From Romboutsia maritimum (GTDB lineage: Bacteria; Bacillota; Clostridia; Peptostreptococcales; Peptostreptococcaceae), in the NCBI RefSeq assembly GCF_002251085.2, contig NZ_NOJZ02000001.1:392454-456453 (forward strand): a stretch of DNA of 64,000 bases, given 5' to 3'. Both the position numbers and the translations under genes were made by a program. A model generated the notes under the pieces. The model was not told the DNA's origin, did no database searches, and saw only the letters and a program-made list of their open reading frames with translations. Shown one piece after another: positions 8,324 through 16,547 of the stretch; positions within the stretch are counted from its first letter, which is position 1, and each line of letters begins with the position of its first letter.

Positions 8324-9139
8324 TTGAATTGTGGTAAATATTATGGAGAATATATCGGTAATTTAGAATACGTATCTAGTCAACTATTAGGTATAATAAA
8401 TGGAAATATCTTGCCTGCATTACCTAGCACAGGATTTCCTGTTGATGTGAAAGATCCTCGAGGAGTATGTGTATCAACATATACACCTAAAGATTCAGTA
8501 GTTTTCGATTGTACTATTTGGAACACTATAAAGGAAAAATTAATAAATTCTAGTGAAGAAAGTGGTGAAGTTGCTACTACAGGAATATTAGTATATCTTT
8601 GTGATACTTTAGACTGTATTTTGAAAAGAACTGTAGGTTTAAATTATGGATTTGCAGCTCAACTAGAAAGATTTTTATGTCTTTGTGAATCTTTAGAAAC
8701 TAGATTAGACTCTATATGCTGTAACGGAAAATGCCCAGAAGTAATTGGAGATTTATTATGTGTATTAATGCAAATATTAACTAAATTAATATCAGCTGTC
8801 TCTAAAGCAGCAGTATTAGTTTATTATGCAACTTGTGATATCAATCCTACTACTGGTAATACAGTTATCGCTACTTTCTTTGAATGTATGCTTTGTGACT
8901 TAATAAATGATTTATGTGAATTAGAAAAATTAATACCTGAATTAAGCGCTATAGTTATAGCATTCGCTACATGCGATATGCAAAAATGTACACCTTGCTA
9001 TACTGCACCTTGCGCACCTAAGAAAGTTAGACCTATATGTCCACCTAATATGATGCATTACGGAAATAATGGATATGGACAAAATTATGGAGGATGTTGT
9101 GGATCTGGTTGCTGTGGTGGTTGTAATAAAGGCAAATAA
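8324..9139 (+). CDS. Cys-rich putative spore coat/exosporium protein A
   Basis: I chose the TTG at 8324 because AAGGAG lies 8-9 bases before it and an earlier in-frame GTG overlaps that RBS. The protein is about 271 residues. It has a mostly helical hydrophobic middle (roughly 70-225) studded with cysteines (LCLCESLE, SICCNGKC, CMLCDLINDLC). It ends in a Gly/Tyr/Cys tail with CCGSGCCGGC. No signal peptide is present. Such Cys-rich, self-associating proteins are typical of clostridial spore coat or exosporium layers, but I know no named homologue. Its middle aligns by eye with the next gene's product, so the two are paralogues. A strong hairpin follows the gene. Confidence 0.7.
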   Translation: MNCGKYYGEYIGNLEYVSSQLLGIINGNILPALPSTGFPVDVKDPRGVCVSTYTPKDSVVFDCTIWNTIKEKLINSSEESGEVATTGILVYLCDTLDCILKRTVGLNYGFAAQLERFLCLCESLETRLDSICCNGKCPEVIGDLLCVLMQILTKLISAVSKAAVLVYYATCDINPTTGNTVIATFFECMLCDLINDLCELEKLIPELSAIVIAFATCDMQKCTPCYTAPCAPKKVRPICPPNMMHYGNNGYGQNYGGCCGSGCCGGCNKGK

Positions 9140-9150
9140 ATTTAATAAAT

Positions 9151-9187
9151 AAAAGTACAAGTCATATTTTCTATGACTTGTACTTTT
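9151..9187 (+). terminator. Hairpin between the first two Cys-rich genes
   Basis: A perfect 16-bp stem (9151-9166 with 9172-9187) with a 5-base loop, ending in TTTT. It probably terminates or attenuates transcription after gene A, letting A be made in excess over the downstream genes. Confidence 0.7.
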
Positions 9188-9215
9188 AAAATATAGTAAG
9201 AAGGGGGATATAATT

Positions 9216-9986
9216 TTGAACTTCATTAAGGATTTAGACATTATCTATAAAAATTTATCTGAAATCAAATTAAATATTTTTTGTAATAATTTTTATAGTA
9301 ATATTTGTAACTTAACAGATACAAATATTTTCAAAAACTTAATTTGTAAGCTATCTGATAAAAATTTTTATAAATCTAATTATAATAAATTAGATGATTG
9401 TGATTGTGATTGTGATTATGATTATGATTATGATTATGATTGTGATTGTGATTGTGATTGTGTAAGTTTAATCGACTTATTAATTTATAATATTTGTGAA
9501 ATAGAAAACCGTACTTGTTGTGATAAAAATTATAGTTACTTATTACAAATAAATAGATTATGTTGTATTCTTCAAAATTTCAAAAAATTACTTTGTCAAC
9601 TAAAATGTTTTCAAAATCAAAATTGCAATTTAATTAGTAAAATAATTTGTCTACTAATTGAAATATTAGGATTAATTGAGAATATAATATCAAAAATTAA
9701 AAATATTGAATGCTTATGTAGCTCAAATTTATGTTGTAGTTGTGAAATATCAGAATGCCTACTTTGCTTATTAGTAGAAGATATAGATTTGCTAGAAGAT
9801 AAAATTTGTACCTTAGCTCATTTAGTTTTAGAAATAGCTTCTTTAAATATAATAAATTGTACTACTTGCACTACTAACTTATGTTGTCATAAGAAAAGTA
9901 ACTATAATTGTTTAAATGATAATACTCATTTAAATTACCCAGATTTCAAATGCAATAAATCTAATGATATAAAATATTTTAGATAA
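9216..9986 (+). CDS. Cys-rich putative spore-surface protein B with Asp-Cys/Asp-Tyr tract
   Basis: Starts at TTG (9216) after the RBS AAGGGGG; 256 residues. Residues about 61-82 form an uninterrupted alternating Asp-X tract (three DC, four DY, four DC). After it comes a helical Cys-rich region (about 84-225) that aligns with gene A: NYSYLLQINRLCC with NYGFAAQLERFLC, IICLLIEILGLI with LLCVLMQILTKL, and SECLLCLLVEDIDLLE with FECMLCDLINDLCELE. The protein has about 35 cysteines. No signal peptide. Dityrosine or disulfide cross-linking in a spore layer is a natural guess for DY/DC repeats; that is inference. The next gene begins 12 bases downstream. Confidence 0.7.
   Translation: MNFIKDLDIIYKNLSEIKLNIFCNNFYSNICNLTDTNIFKNLICKLSDKNFYKSNYNKLDDCDCDCDYDYDYDYDCDCDCDCVSLIDLLIYNICEIENRTCCDKNYSYLLQINRLCCILQNFKKLLCQLKCFQNQNCNLISKIICLLIEILGLIENIISKIKNIECLCSSNLCCSCEISECLLCLLVEDIDLLEDKICTLAHLVLEIASLNIINCTTCTTNLCCHKKSNYNCLNDNTHLNYPDFKCNKSNDIKYFR
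9396..9461 (+). repeat. Hexanucleotide tandem repeat GATTGT/GATTAT inside gene B
   Basis: Eleven tandem 6-bp units in the order 3 GATTGT, 4 GATTAT, 4 GATTGT, coding for Asp-Cys and Asp-Tyr pairs. Units of six keep the reading frame, so slippage would change tract length without breaking the gene. Confidence 0.9.
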
Positions 9987-9998
9987 GGAGATGTAAAT

Positions 9999-10793
9999 AT
10001 GAGTTATAATCAAAATTATGATTGTTCTGGAGGTTGCTCTTGTGGTTCTTGCTCTCAAGGTTATGAATACCCAACATGCTCTCCTGACTATAGTCCTGTA
10101 AATGTAACTAATTCTACTTGCCCTACTGTTGAAGGTAGCACCGGTGGTCAAGGTGGAGCTGCTTCTGGTAATAATAGTAGTGTAAATGTAAGTGTTTGTG
10201 GAACTAGACCGATAAAAGATAGCGATTGTTGTTGTAAAAAAGGAGTAGAAAAATTACTTAACTATTTATATTTAAGATCTTTAGATACTACTACTCCAAC
10301 AATAAATTTATGCCTACATTCAAATATAATACCTTCTGATATAGTTTCTGCAACAAGTTGTACTGGATCACTTATGTCAGTATCTAGCCCTAATATACCT
10401 CTTATTAGTATTACTCCAGATTTAATAAAATTAAATAATGATCGAGTTTCTCTTTGTTCTATTTCTGTCATTCTCTTTTCTTTTGCTAACGGAGCTAGTG
10501 ATGATATAAATCTAAAAAAAGAATTTTTCTATACTCCACAATGCAAATGCTGTTGTGACTGTGGACCTGGAGTAGCTCAAGCTTTATACCTTAATGGTCT
10601 AGGACTAGACTATACTATTTTTTTACAAGATACTTTAATGCAAGCAACAGATAAAACAATATCTATTGCTTCACTTTCACCAATTAAATTAATTGCTATA
10701 GACAAAGATATAGCTATTTTCTCTACAACTATATCTAATGAAATAACTTATTTTGGAATTCCTACTTGTAAAATAGCTAAATTTACGGCTTAA
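9999..10793 (+). CDS. Cys-rich putative spore-surface protein C (two CC-G modules)
   Basis: 264 residues with RBS AAGGAG. The N-terminal ~65 residues are low complexity: a Cys/Ser/Gly head (CSGGCSCGSC), then Gly/Ser/Asn-rich sequence. Two related modules follow. The first starts at about 72 with CCCKKGVEKLLNYLYLR, and the second at about 185 with CKCCCDCGPGVAQALYLNG. Each continues as a helix, then beta-prone sequence, and ends in a C-x-I motif (SLCSIS; TCKIAKF). The same module occurs twice in each of the next two genes. It is not a family I recognise. Context and composition suggest a spore coat or exosporium protein. Confidence 0.65.
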   Translation: MSYNQNYDCSGGCSCGSCSQGYEYPTCSPDYSPVNVTNSTCPTVEGSTGGQGGAASGNNSSVNVSVCGTRPIKDSDCCCKKGVEKLLNYLYLRSLDTTTPTINLCLHSNIIPSDIVSATSCTGSLMSVSSPNIPLISITPDLIKLNNDRVSLCSISVILFSFANGASDDINLKKEFFYTPQCKCCCDCGPGVAQALYLNGLGLDYTIFLQDTLMQATDKTISIASLSPIKLIAIDKDIAIFSTTISNEITYFGIPTCKIAKFTA

Positions 10794-10830
10794 CAGTTAT
10801 AAATAAAACATTATAGAAAGGGGCTTTTAT

Positions 10831-11460
10831 ATGTATTCAAACAACTGCTGCTGTACACCTCCACCAAGACGAGACTATTGCAGCTGCAAAGAAGGAATCA
10901 CTTGTGCTCTTGATTGGTTTTACCAAGACCTTTTAAGTTCTGGATCTAGTTCAATAGTACCTGGTTCATTAAAGTATTATCCTAAATTAGATAATATAAA
11001 AAATACTATTTATGCTATTGCATTTATATCTCCAGATATAGTACCCATATATATAGATAGTACCGATCCAGCTACTTCAAATTTAACTTATCTATCATTA
11101 TGCAAAATATCTGGTTTTGAATTTCAACTTAGTGATAGTTATAAAATAGCTAAAGAAAATGATATTATTAGTAGATTCTCAAAAATATGTTATACTTCTC
11201 CAAATAGTTGTTGTAAAACAGGTCTATTAGAGTATTTACTAAAAACAAATCAATTTTTAACAGATAATACCGCTACTAAACCAGTTGCTATAATTTCTGT
11301 TAGTGATAATTTAAATTTCACTATTGATACAATACTTGCTATAAATAAAGATACTGTATGGGCTAAAAGGACTATAACTGGCCCTCCAATATCTACAACT
11401 TATTATGTTGTTTCATTATGTGAGATAATCGGTATCACTTTAAATAAGACATCAGTTTAA
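10831..11460 (+). CDS. Cys-rich putative spore-surface protein D (two CC-G modules)
   Basis: 209 residues with RBS AAAGGGG. It is made almost entirely of two copies of the cluster's module. The first is at about 15-100, from YCSCKEGITCALDWFYQ to LSLCKISGFEF. The second is at about 125-205, from NSCCKTGLLEYLLKTNQ to VSLCEIIGITL. The head is CCCTPPPRRDYC. Each module has a Cys-rich start, a short helix, about 50 residues of alternating beta-type sequence and a closing LC-x-I strand. No signal peptide or membrane helix. The gene sits between its relatives with 37- and 13-base gaps, so co-transcription is likely. Confidence 0.65.
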   Translation: MYSNNCCCTPPPRRDYCSCKEGITCALDWFYQDLLSSGSSSIVPGSLKYYPKLDNIKNTIYAIAFISPDIVPIYIDSTDPATSNLTYLSLCKISGFEFQLSDSYKIAKENDIISRFSKICYTSPNSCCKTGLLEYLLKTNQFLTDNTATKPVAIISVSDNLNFTIDTILAINKDTVWAKRTITGPPISTTYYVVSLCEIIGITLNKTSV

Positions 11461-11473
11461 GGATGTGATCTAA

Positions 11474-12055
11474 TTGAAAAATTATAATTACCAAACTAAT
11501 TCTAAAGATTGCTGTTGTTCTTGTGGGTTAAAAAAAGCTATTTGTATATTAACATCTTTAAACTCTTTAATTGACACAAATGAAAAAATTACTATCTATT
11601 ATAGTAATACATCACCTATAACTAATGCTAGTATATTAAATTCTCATTATCCTAGTTTAGTTTTAATTAATGGTACTAATAACAGTAATAATACAGTAGA
11701 ATCTTATATTTGTGTAGATTGCATAAATGCTATAAAAGTATACCCTAAAAATAATGATTATCAATCTATAATAAATATTTTAAACGGAGAATACAATTCA
11801 CCTATATGCTTAACTCTACCTTGTATAGAAAATTGCTGCTGTAAATATAGTATAGCTGGTTATCTTAAAGATAAATATATTACCATGTCAAATAGGAATT
11901 TCAATGTTTCTCTTTGTAATTCTCCCCATGATATATTAAATGTCTCTGTTATACATTTGGATTATGATGTTGCTTGGTTACTCAATTCTATAGACAAGGT
12001 TTTATATTTAGTTCAACTGTGTAACATTTGTTCATTATCAGAGGTTTCTGTATAA
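11474..12055 (+). CDS. Cys-rich putative spore-surface protein E (two CC-G modules)
   Basis: Starts at TTG (11474), preceded by AAGGATGTGAT, which begins at the stop codon of gene D; 193 residues. The two modules run from CCCSCGLKKAICILTSLNSL (about 13) and from ENCCCKYSIAGYLKDKY (about 115). The second ends in VQLCNICSL. The first half is more divergent and carries an extra CVDC. It is the last gene of the Cys-rich cluster and is followed by a strong plus-strand terminator. Function is unknown; a structural spore-layer role is inferred from cysteine content and neighbours. Confidence 0.62.
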   Translation: MKNYNYQTNSKDCCCSCGLKKAICILTSLNSLIDTNEKITIYYSNTSPITNASILNSHYPSLVLINGTNNSNNTVESYICVDCINAIKVYPKNNDYQSIINILNGEYNSPICLTLPCIENCCCKYSIAGYLKDKYITMSNRNFNVSLCNSPHDILNVSVIHLDYDVAWLLNSIDKVLYLVQLCNICSLSEVSV

Positions 12056-12086
12056 TTAAATTTTTTATAAAATTTAATATATAAAG

Positions 12087-12125
12087 CTAACCGGACAAAT
12101 ATTAGTTTTTCTAACTTTCGGTTAG
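12087..12125 (+). terminator. Terminator of the Cys-rich cluster
   Basis: Stem CTAACCG (12087-12093) with CGGTTAG (12119-12125) around an inner hairpin, followed by a T run on the plus strand. Confidence 0.75.
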
Positions 12126-12130
12126 TTTTT

Positions 12131-12775
12131 TTATTTTATTTTAATTCCCATAATTCTAGTCAAATCTATAGCTTGAACCATACTAAACATAGCTCCCTTT
12201 ACATCATCTATTCCAATTTCTATTCCGTTTAAATTACAAGTGCTAAAATCTATTCCTTTTAATTTTGTCTTATTAAATATAGCTTTAGATAAATCAGTAT
12301 CTAGAAAAGCTATTTTTTCAATTTTAGTTTCTTGAAATACTGATTCTTGAAAATTAGATTCTATTATATTAGCACCTTTTATTTTTGCAAATGAGAAATT
12401 CGAATATTTTCCTAATACATCTCTAAACAATACATCTTTAATAAGTGAATCTTCGAACCTAATTCCTATGAGCTTACAATTTTTAAATTCTACTCTATAT
12501 AAACTTCCATCATTAAAAGACACATTTGATAAATTACAATTTTCAAATATTACATCCATTATCCCAATTTTATTTAAATCACATTCTTCAAAAGTTACGT
12601 TTTCAAATATACAAGAATCAAAATCCACTCTATCTTGTGAAATATTACTTATAGTTATATCTGAAATTAATTTATTTTCTATTTTTTCTTCTCCATATAT
12701 ATATTCTAAAATGTTATTTTCTTCCTCTAATATTTTTTGTATTTTAGGCTTATTTAATTTTATTAATCCCTCCAT
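12131..12775 (-). CDS. Pentapeptide-repeat-like protein
   Basis: 214 residues made from about residue 45 onward of repeats in the A(D/N)LXX style, with Phe or Leu at every fifth position (FENVTFEECDLNKIG, FENCNLSNVSF, ANIIESNFQESVFQ, LSKAIFNKTKLKGIDF). Such proteins fold as a right-handed quadrilateral beta-helix. No signal peptide or membrane helix is seen, so it is probably cytoplasmic. Some family members mimic DNA or bind gyrase, but nothing here points to that. RBS AGGAG lies before the ATG. The gene converges on the Cys-rich cluster and shares its terminator region. Confidence 0.75.
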   Translation of the reverse strand: MEGLIKLNKPKIQKILEEENNILEYIYGEEKIENKLISDITISNISQDRVDFDSCIFENVTFEECDLNKIGIMDVIFENCNLSNVSFNDGSLYRVEFKNCKLIGIRFEDSLIKDVLFRDVLGKYSNFSFAKIKGANIIESNFQESVFQETKIEKIAFLDTDLSKAIFNKTKLKGIDFSTCNLNGIEIGIDDVKGAMFSMVQAIDLTRIMGIKIK

Positions 12776-12826
12776 AAATTATCTCCTTTTCTTTATTTTA
12801 TTATAAATTATGATTTATTCGTATAT

Positions 12827-12859
12827 AAAAAATAGGATGCTATAATCATCCTATTTTTT
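12827..12859 (-). terminator. Terminator overlapping the BMP lipoprotein stop codon
   Basis: A perfect 13-bp stem (12827-12839 with 12847-12859). The stop codon of the gene at 12851 lies inside the hairpin, so the last lysine codons supply the stem sequence. Confidence 0.75.
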
Positions 12860-13822
12860 AATCTTTTTATCTACAAATTTTACTACATCATCTGGTATTA
12901 ATTTAGTTTTTTCATAACCAACTCCACCATTAGATATATCAAATATCGTAGCTTCTCCTCCTTTAAATTTACCCTCTACTAAATCCTTTATAGTTAATTT
13001 CACACCTATTCCAACATTTTTAAGAGCTGACGTAAGTATCGTATCTGGAGATACATAATTTTGCGGCATATCTACTGCTACTACATATTTTCCAAATTCT
13101 TTGCCTGCTTCATAAGTACCAGAGTTAACGCCTCCTCCAGCCGTAAATATTATTTCTATTCCATCATTATACATTTGAGTTGCTATAGCTTTACCTTTTG
13201 CTGCATCTGTAAAAGAATTAGCAAATTGTGTTGATAATTTATTCTTAGAATTTACTTCTTTTAATCCCTTTTCAAATCCCACTGCAAAATTAGTCACTGA
13301 AGGAATATCCATTCCTCCTATAAATCCAAACTTATTAGCATTACTCATTTTAGCTGAAATTAATCCAACTAGATATCCTGATTCTTCTTCACTAAAAAGT
13401 ATTGGTCTTACATTTTTAGGAATTCCATCTTTATAATTTCCATCAATTATAGCAAAATTTTGATTTGGATAATTTTTTGCTGCTTCTTTAATAGCATCTG
13501 CTAAATTATATCCAACACCTATTATTAAATCCGAACCTCTATCAACTGCTGTTTCTATATTAGTTTTATATTCACTTTCTTGATTTGTTTCTATGTAGTT
13601 AACTTCTACTTTGTATTCTTTTTCAGCTTTTTTTGCACCTTCCCAAGCTGATTGATTAAAAGACTGGTCATTTACTCCACCTTTATCTAAAACTAAAGTT
13701 ATTTTCATCTTTGTATTGTTATTTGAATCTTTTGTTTGACTTTCTTTAGAAAAGCATCCCACTAATCCAATACTACTTAAAGATAAAATAGCTATTAATA
13801 ATAACGCTTTTATTTTTTTCAT
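12851..13822 (-). CDS. BMP/PnrA-family substrate-binding lipoprotein
   Basis: 323 residues. A type II signal peptide ends in the lipobox LVGC (Cys23), so it is anchored on the outer face of the membrane. The fold is recognised from LVLDKGGVNDQSFNQSAWEGAKKAE, the opening of BMP/Med/TmpC proteins, and FIGGMDIPSVTNFAVGFEKGLKE. Family members bind purine nucleosides and feed an ABC importer. No permease or ATPase gene is adjacent, so the partner must be elsewhere or the protein acts as a sensor or scavenger. RBS AGGAGG is 5 bases before the ATG. Transcribed alone. Confidence 0.85.
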   Translation of the reverse strand: MKKIKALLLIAILSLSSIGLVGCFSKESQTKDSNNNTKMKITLVLDKGGVNDQSFNQSAWEGAKKAEKEYKVEVNYIETNQESEYKTNIETAVDRGSDLIIGVGYNLADAIKEAAKNYPNQNFAIIDGNYKDGIPKNVRPILFSEEESGYLVGLISAKMSNANKFGFIGGMDIPSVTNFAVGFEKGLKEVNSKNKLSTQFANSFTDAAKGKAIATQMYNDGIEIIFTAGGGVNSGTYEAGKEFGKYVVAVDMPQNYVSPDTILTSALKNVGIGVKLTIKDLVEGKFKGGEATIFDISNGGVGYEKTKLIPDDVVKFVDKKIKK

Positions 13823-14025
13823 AGTACCTCCTATTTTTTAATTTTCTTTAACTTTACCATTAATTTTAAATCTTATTTAACCTCAATATATTATATTATA
13901 TTAAGTATTTAATGTAAAATTAATCTTGTCATTTTTAATATCTTCTTGTCATTTATTTTAATCAGATTTTAATTTTTTAATCACTAGAAAATTATAAATT
14001 AATAAAAAACTACTTGAATGTAAAA

Positions 14026-14063
14026 AAAGTTGTTCAAAATTAAATTTTGGACAACTTCTTTTT
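14026..14063 (-). terminator. Terminator after small protein gene
   Basis: AAGTTGTTCAAAAT paired with ATTTTGGACAACTT (14044-14057; one G-T pair), followed by T on the minus strand. A member of the window's recurrent hairpin family. Confidence 0.75.
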
Positions 14064-14077
14064 CTAAATACTAATTT

Positions 14078-14278
14078 TTATTCTTCTATATATTCAAGTA
14101 TAACCTTTTGATTTTCTTTTAGGATAATTTCTTCTTTCTTAGAAACTATACCTTTTCTTTTTATTTTAACTTCCGCTACAAAAGGTTCACTACCTTCTAT
14201 CATTTCTAATAACTCATATGCTTTTTTACGACCAATTTTTGTTGCTAGATCTTTTAATAATGTTATTTTCTTAAGCAT
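14078..14278 (-). CDS. Small basic protein, unknown
   Basis: 66 residues, rich in Lys and Glu, with no Cys, signal peptide or membrane helix. The first half looks helical (LLKDLATKIGRKKAYELLEMIEG) and the second beta-like (FVAEVKIKRKGIV, EIILKENQKVILEYIEE). A good RBS (AGGAGG) and its own terminator support it being a real gene. I do not recognise the family. It sits between the BMP lipoprotein and ptsI and is probably monocistronic. Confidence 0.6.
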   Translation of the reverse strand: MLKKITLLKDLATKIGRKKAYELLEMIEGSEPFVAEVKIKRKGIVSKKEEIILKENQKVILEYIEE

Positions 14279-14419
14279 CTCACTTACCTCCTATTAAAAT
14301 TCACACTACTATGTAATATCTATTATATCAGATAAACTTTTAATTAATACTATTTTAGTTCACAATTATTGCTTATCCTATATATAAATTTTTCAACATT
14401 CCCAAAAGAAATAAATTTC

Positions 14420-16132
14420 TTATTTCTTTAAAACTTTATCCATATACTCTACTATTTCATCTGAAGTTCCTAAACATAAAACTTTATCAGCAAGTTCTTT
14501 CATATCATCATAGTTTAAAGTTTTTATTAATTGTCTAGCGGGAAGTATAGATATTGGCGACATAGATAATTCATCTATTCCCATACCTAATAATAATGGT
14601 ATCATTTTAAGATTTCCTGCAGATTCTCCACACATTCCTACCCATTTACCTTCTTTATGAGCATTATCTATAACTATTTTTATCATTCTTAATACAGCAG
14701 GATGGAACTGATCATAAAGATGATGTATCTTTTGATTCATTCTATCTACTGCACAAGTATACTGAATTAAATCATTTGTTCCTATTGAGAAGAAATCAAC
14801 ATGTTTAGCAAGTATATCAGATATCATAACAGCAGATGGCACTTCTATCATCATACCTATTTCTACATCTTTTCTGTTATATACTATTCCTTCTTCATCT
14901 AGCTCTTTCATTACTTCTTTTATTATTTTCTTACAATTTAATAATTCATCTAAAGAAGAAATCATAGGAAACATAACTCTTAATTTACCGTGCATACTAG
15001 CTCTAGCTAATGCTCTTAATTGAGTTTTAAATAAATCAACTCTATCCAAACATATTCTTATAGCTCTGTATCCTAAAGATGGATTCATTTCTTTATCTAA
15101 GTCTAAGTAGTTTAATTCTTTATCCCCACCTATATCTAATGTTCTTACAATTACTGGTTTTCCATCCATTTCTTCTAGTACAGCTTTATAAGCTTTATAT
15201 TGCTCTTCTTCTGTTGGTAATGTATCTCTGTTCATATATAAGAATTCTGTTCTGTAAAGACCAACACCTTCAGCATCATTCTTTAATAACCCTTCAACAT
15301 CCTCTGGAGTTCCTATGTTACCTGCTAATTCTATGAATCTTATATCTTTTGTTACAGATTTATGACCTTTAACTTGAGCTAAATTTCTTCTATATCGTTC
15401 GAACTCTTCTTTCAATTTAATATAGATTCTTTTTGTCTGTTCATCTGGATTAATTATTACTTCACCAGTTTCCCCATTAAATACTACATAATCCCCATTT
15501 TTTACCCTTGCAGTTATATCATTTAGCCCAACTACAGCAGCTATTTCTAATGATCTAGCCATTATAGCTGTATGAGAAGTTCTTCCTCCAACATCTGTTA
15601 AGAAAGCTACTACTTTTTCTTTGTTCATTGTAGCTGTATCTGATGGTGTTAAATCATGAGCTATTAATACTACTTCTTCATCTATGTTTGCTAAATCTAC
15701 AACTTTAATTCCTAGTATATGTCTAAGTACTCTGTTTGTAACATCTTTTATGTCCGCTGCTCTTTCTCTCATATACTGATTATCCATAGCTTCAAACATA
15801 TCAATAAACATCTCTTTTATTTCATTCAAAGCATAGTCCGCATTTACTTTTTCATCTATTATCTTAGATATAGTAGAACCTATTAGTTCTGGATCTTCTA
15901 AAACCATTAAATGTTCTGTAAATATCTCAGCTTCTTCATCACCTAATTCTTTAGATACCTTTTCTTTAACCCTTGTTAGTTCATCAATTGAAGTATCAAT
16001 AGCTTTTCGTAATATTTCAACCTCTGCTTCAATATTACTTATATTTCTCCTATTTACAACTATTTTACTATTTTTAACTACTAATGCCTTTCCTAAAGCT
16101 ATTCCTGGAGATGCTGCTGTTCCTTTATACAC
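14420..16132 (-). CDS. ptsI: PTS enzyme I (phosphoenolpyruvate-protein phosphotransferase)
   Basis: Takes the phosphate from PEP onto itself and then onto HPr, starting the sugar phosphotransferase chain in the cytoplasm. 570 residues, the usual length. Visible: the phosphorylated histidine in GGRTSHTAIMARS (His187), the PEP-binding GVGLYRTEFLYMNR and EVPSAVMI segments, and the active-site GMCGES near 500. It starts at GTG (16132) after AGGGGG. It lies directly downstream of ptsH in the same operon, with a hairpin in the 88-base gap that could set the HPr:EI ratio. Confidence 0.97.
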   Translation of the reverse strand: MYKGTAASPGIALGKALVVKNSKIVVNRRNISNIEAEVEILRKAIDTSIDELTRVKEKVSKELGDEEAEIFTEHLMVLEDPELIGSTISKIIDEKVNADYALNEIKEMFIDMFEAMDNQYMRERAADIKDVTNRVLRHILGIKVVDLANIDEEVVLIAHDLTPSDTATMNKEKVVAFLTDVGGRTSHTAIMARSLEIAAVVGLNDITARVKNGDYVVFNGETGEVIINPDEQTKRIYIKLKEEFERYRRNLAQVKGHKSVTKDIRFIELAGNIGTPEDVEGLLKNDAEGVGLYRTEFLYMNRDTLPTEEEQYKAYKAVLEEMDGKPVIVRTLDIGGDKELNYLDLDKEMNPSLGYRAIRICLDRVDLFKTQLRALARASMHGKLRVMFPMISSLDELLNCKKIIKEVMKELDEEGIVYNRKDVEIGMMIEVPSAVMISDILAKHVDFFSIGTNDLIQYTCAVDRMNQKIHHLYDQFHPAVLRMIKIVIDNAHKEGKWVGMCGESAGNLKMIPLLLGMGIDELSMSPISILPARQLIKTLNYDDMKELADKVLCLGTSDEIVEYMDKVLKK

Positions 16133-16193
16133 GACTTGATTTCCCCCTAAAAGATAACATATTCATGTAAATTTAATTTTTTATATTCAAATA

Positions 16194-16215
16194 AAACCTA
16201 GGTAACCCTAGGTTT
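16194..16215 (-). terminator. Attenuating hairpin between ptsH and ptsI
   Basis: 9-bp stem AAACCTAGG / CCTAGGTTT (16194-16202, 16207-16215) followed by a short T-rich stretch on the minus strand. It probably lowers ptsI relative to ptsH rather than stopping transcription fully. Confidence 0.55.
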
Positions 16216-16220
16216 ATTTA

Positions 16221-16481
16221 TTATTCTCCAAATTTTCCATCTACTAATTCAAATAATGCATCAGAAGCTGCTTCTTCATCAGCTCCATTTGTTATTATTA
16301 TTAACTCATCTCCTTGAGCTAATCCTAAACTCATTATTCCCATTATTGATTTAGCATTTACTTTCTTTCCTTTAGCTTGTACTTCTACTGTTGCTTTAAA
16401 TTCAGCAGCTTTTTTAACAAACATTCCTGCTGGTCTAGCGTGAAGTCCGCTCGTATTTTTAATAATTACTGATTTTTCCAT
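16221..16481 (-). CDS. ptsH: Phosphocarrier protein HPr
   Basis: 86-residue phosphocarrier that moves phosphate from enzyme I to sugar-specific EIIA proteins. Both phosphorylation sites are visible: His14 in SGLHARPAG and the regulatory Ser45 in NAKSIMGIMSL, the target of HPr kinase in Firmicutes, which supports a role in carbon catabolite control. RBS GGAGG precedes the ATG. It is upstream of ptsI on the minus strand. Confidence 0.97.
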   Translation of the reverse strand: MEKSVIIKNTSGLHARPAGMFVKKAAEFKATVEVQAKGKKVNAKSIMGIMSLGLAQGDELIIITNGADEEAASDALFELVDGKFGE

Positions 16482-16547
16482 CGTTATATAACCTCCAATA
16501 AATCTATTCTTAAATTAGCTTTTACTTTATTAACATTTTTAATCTAA

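Noticed and set aside
9396..9461. CRISPR-like or intergenic repeat array
   Set aside because: It is an in-frame hexamer tract inside a coding gene, with no spacers.
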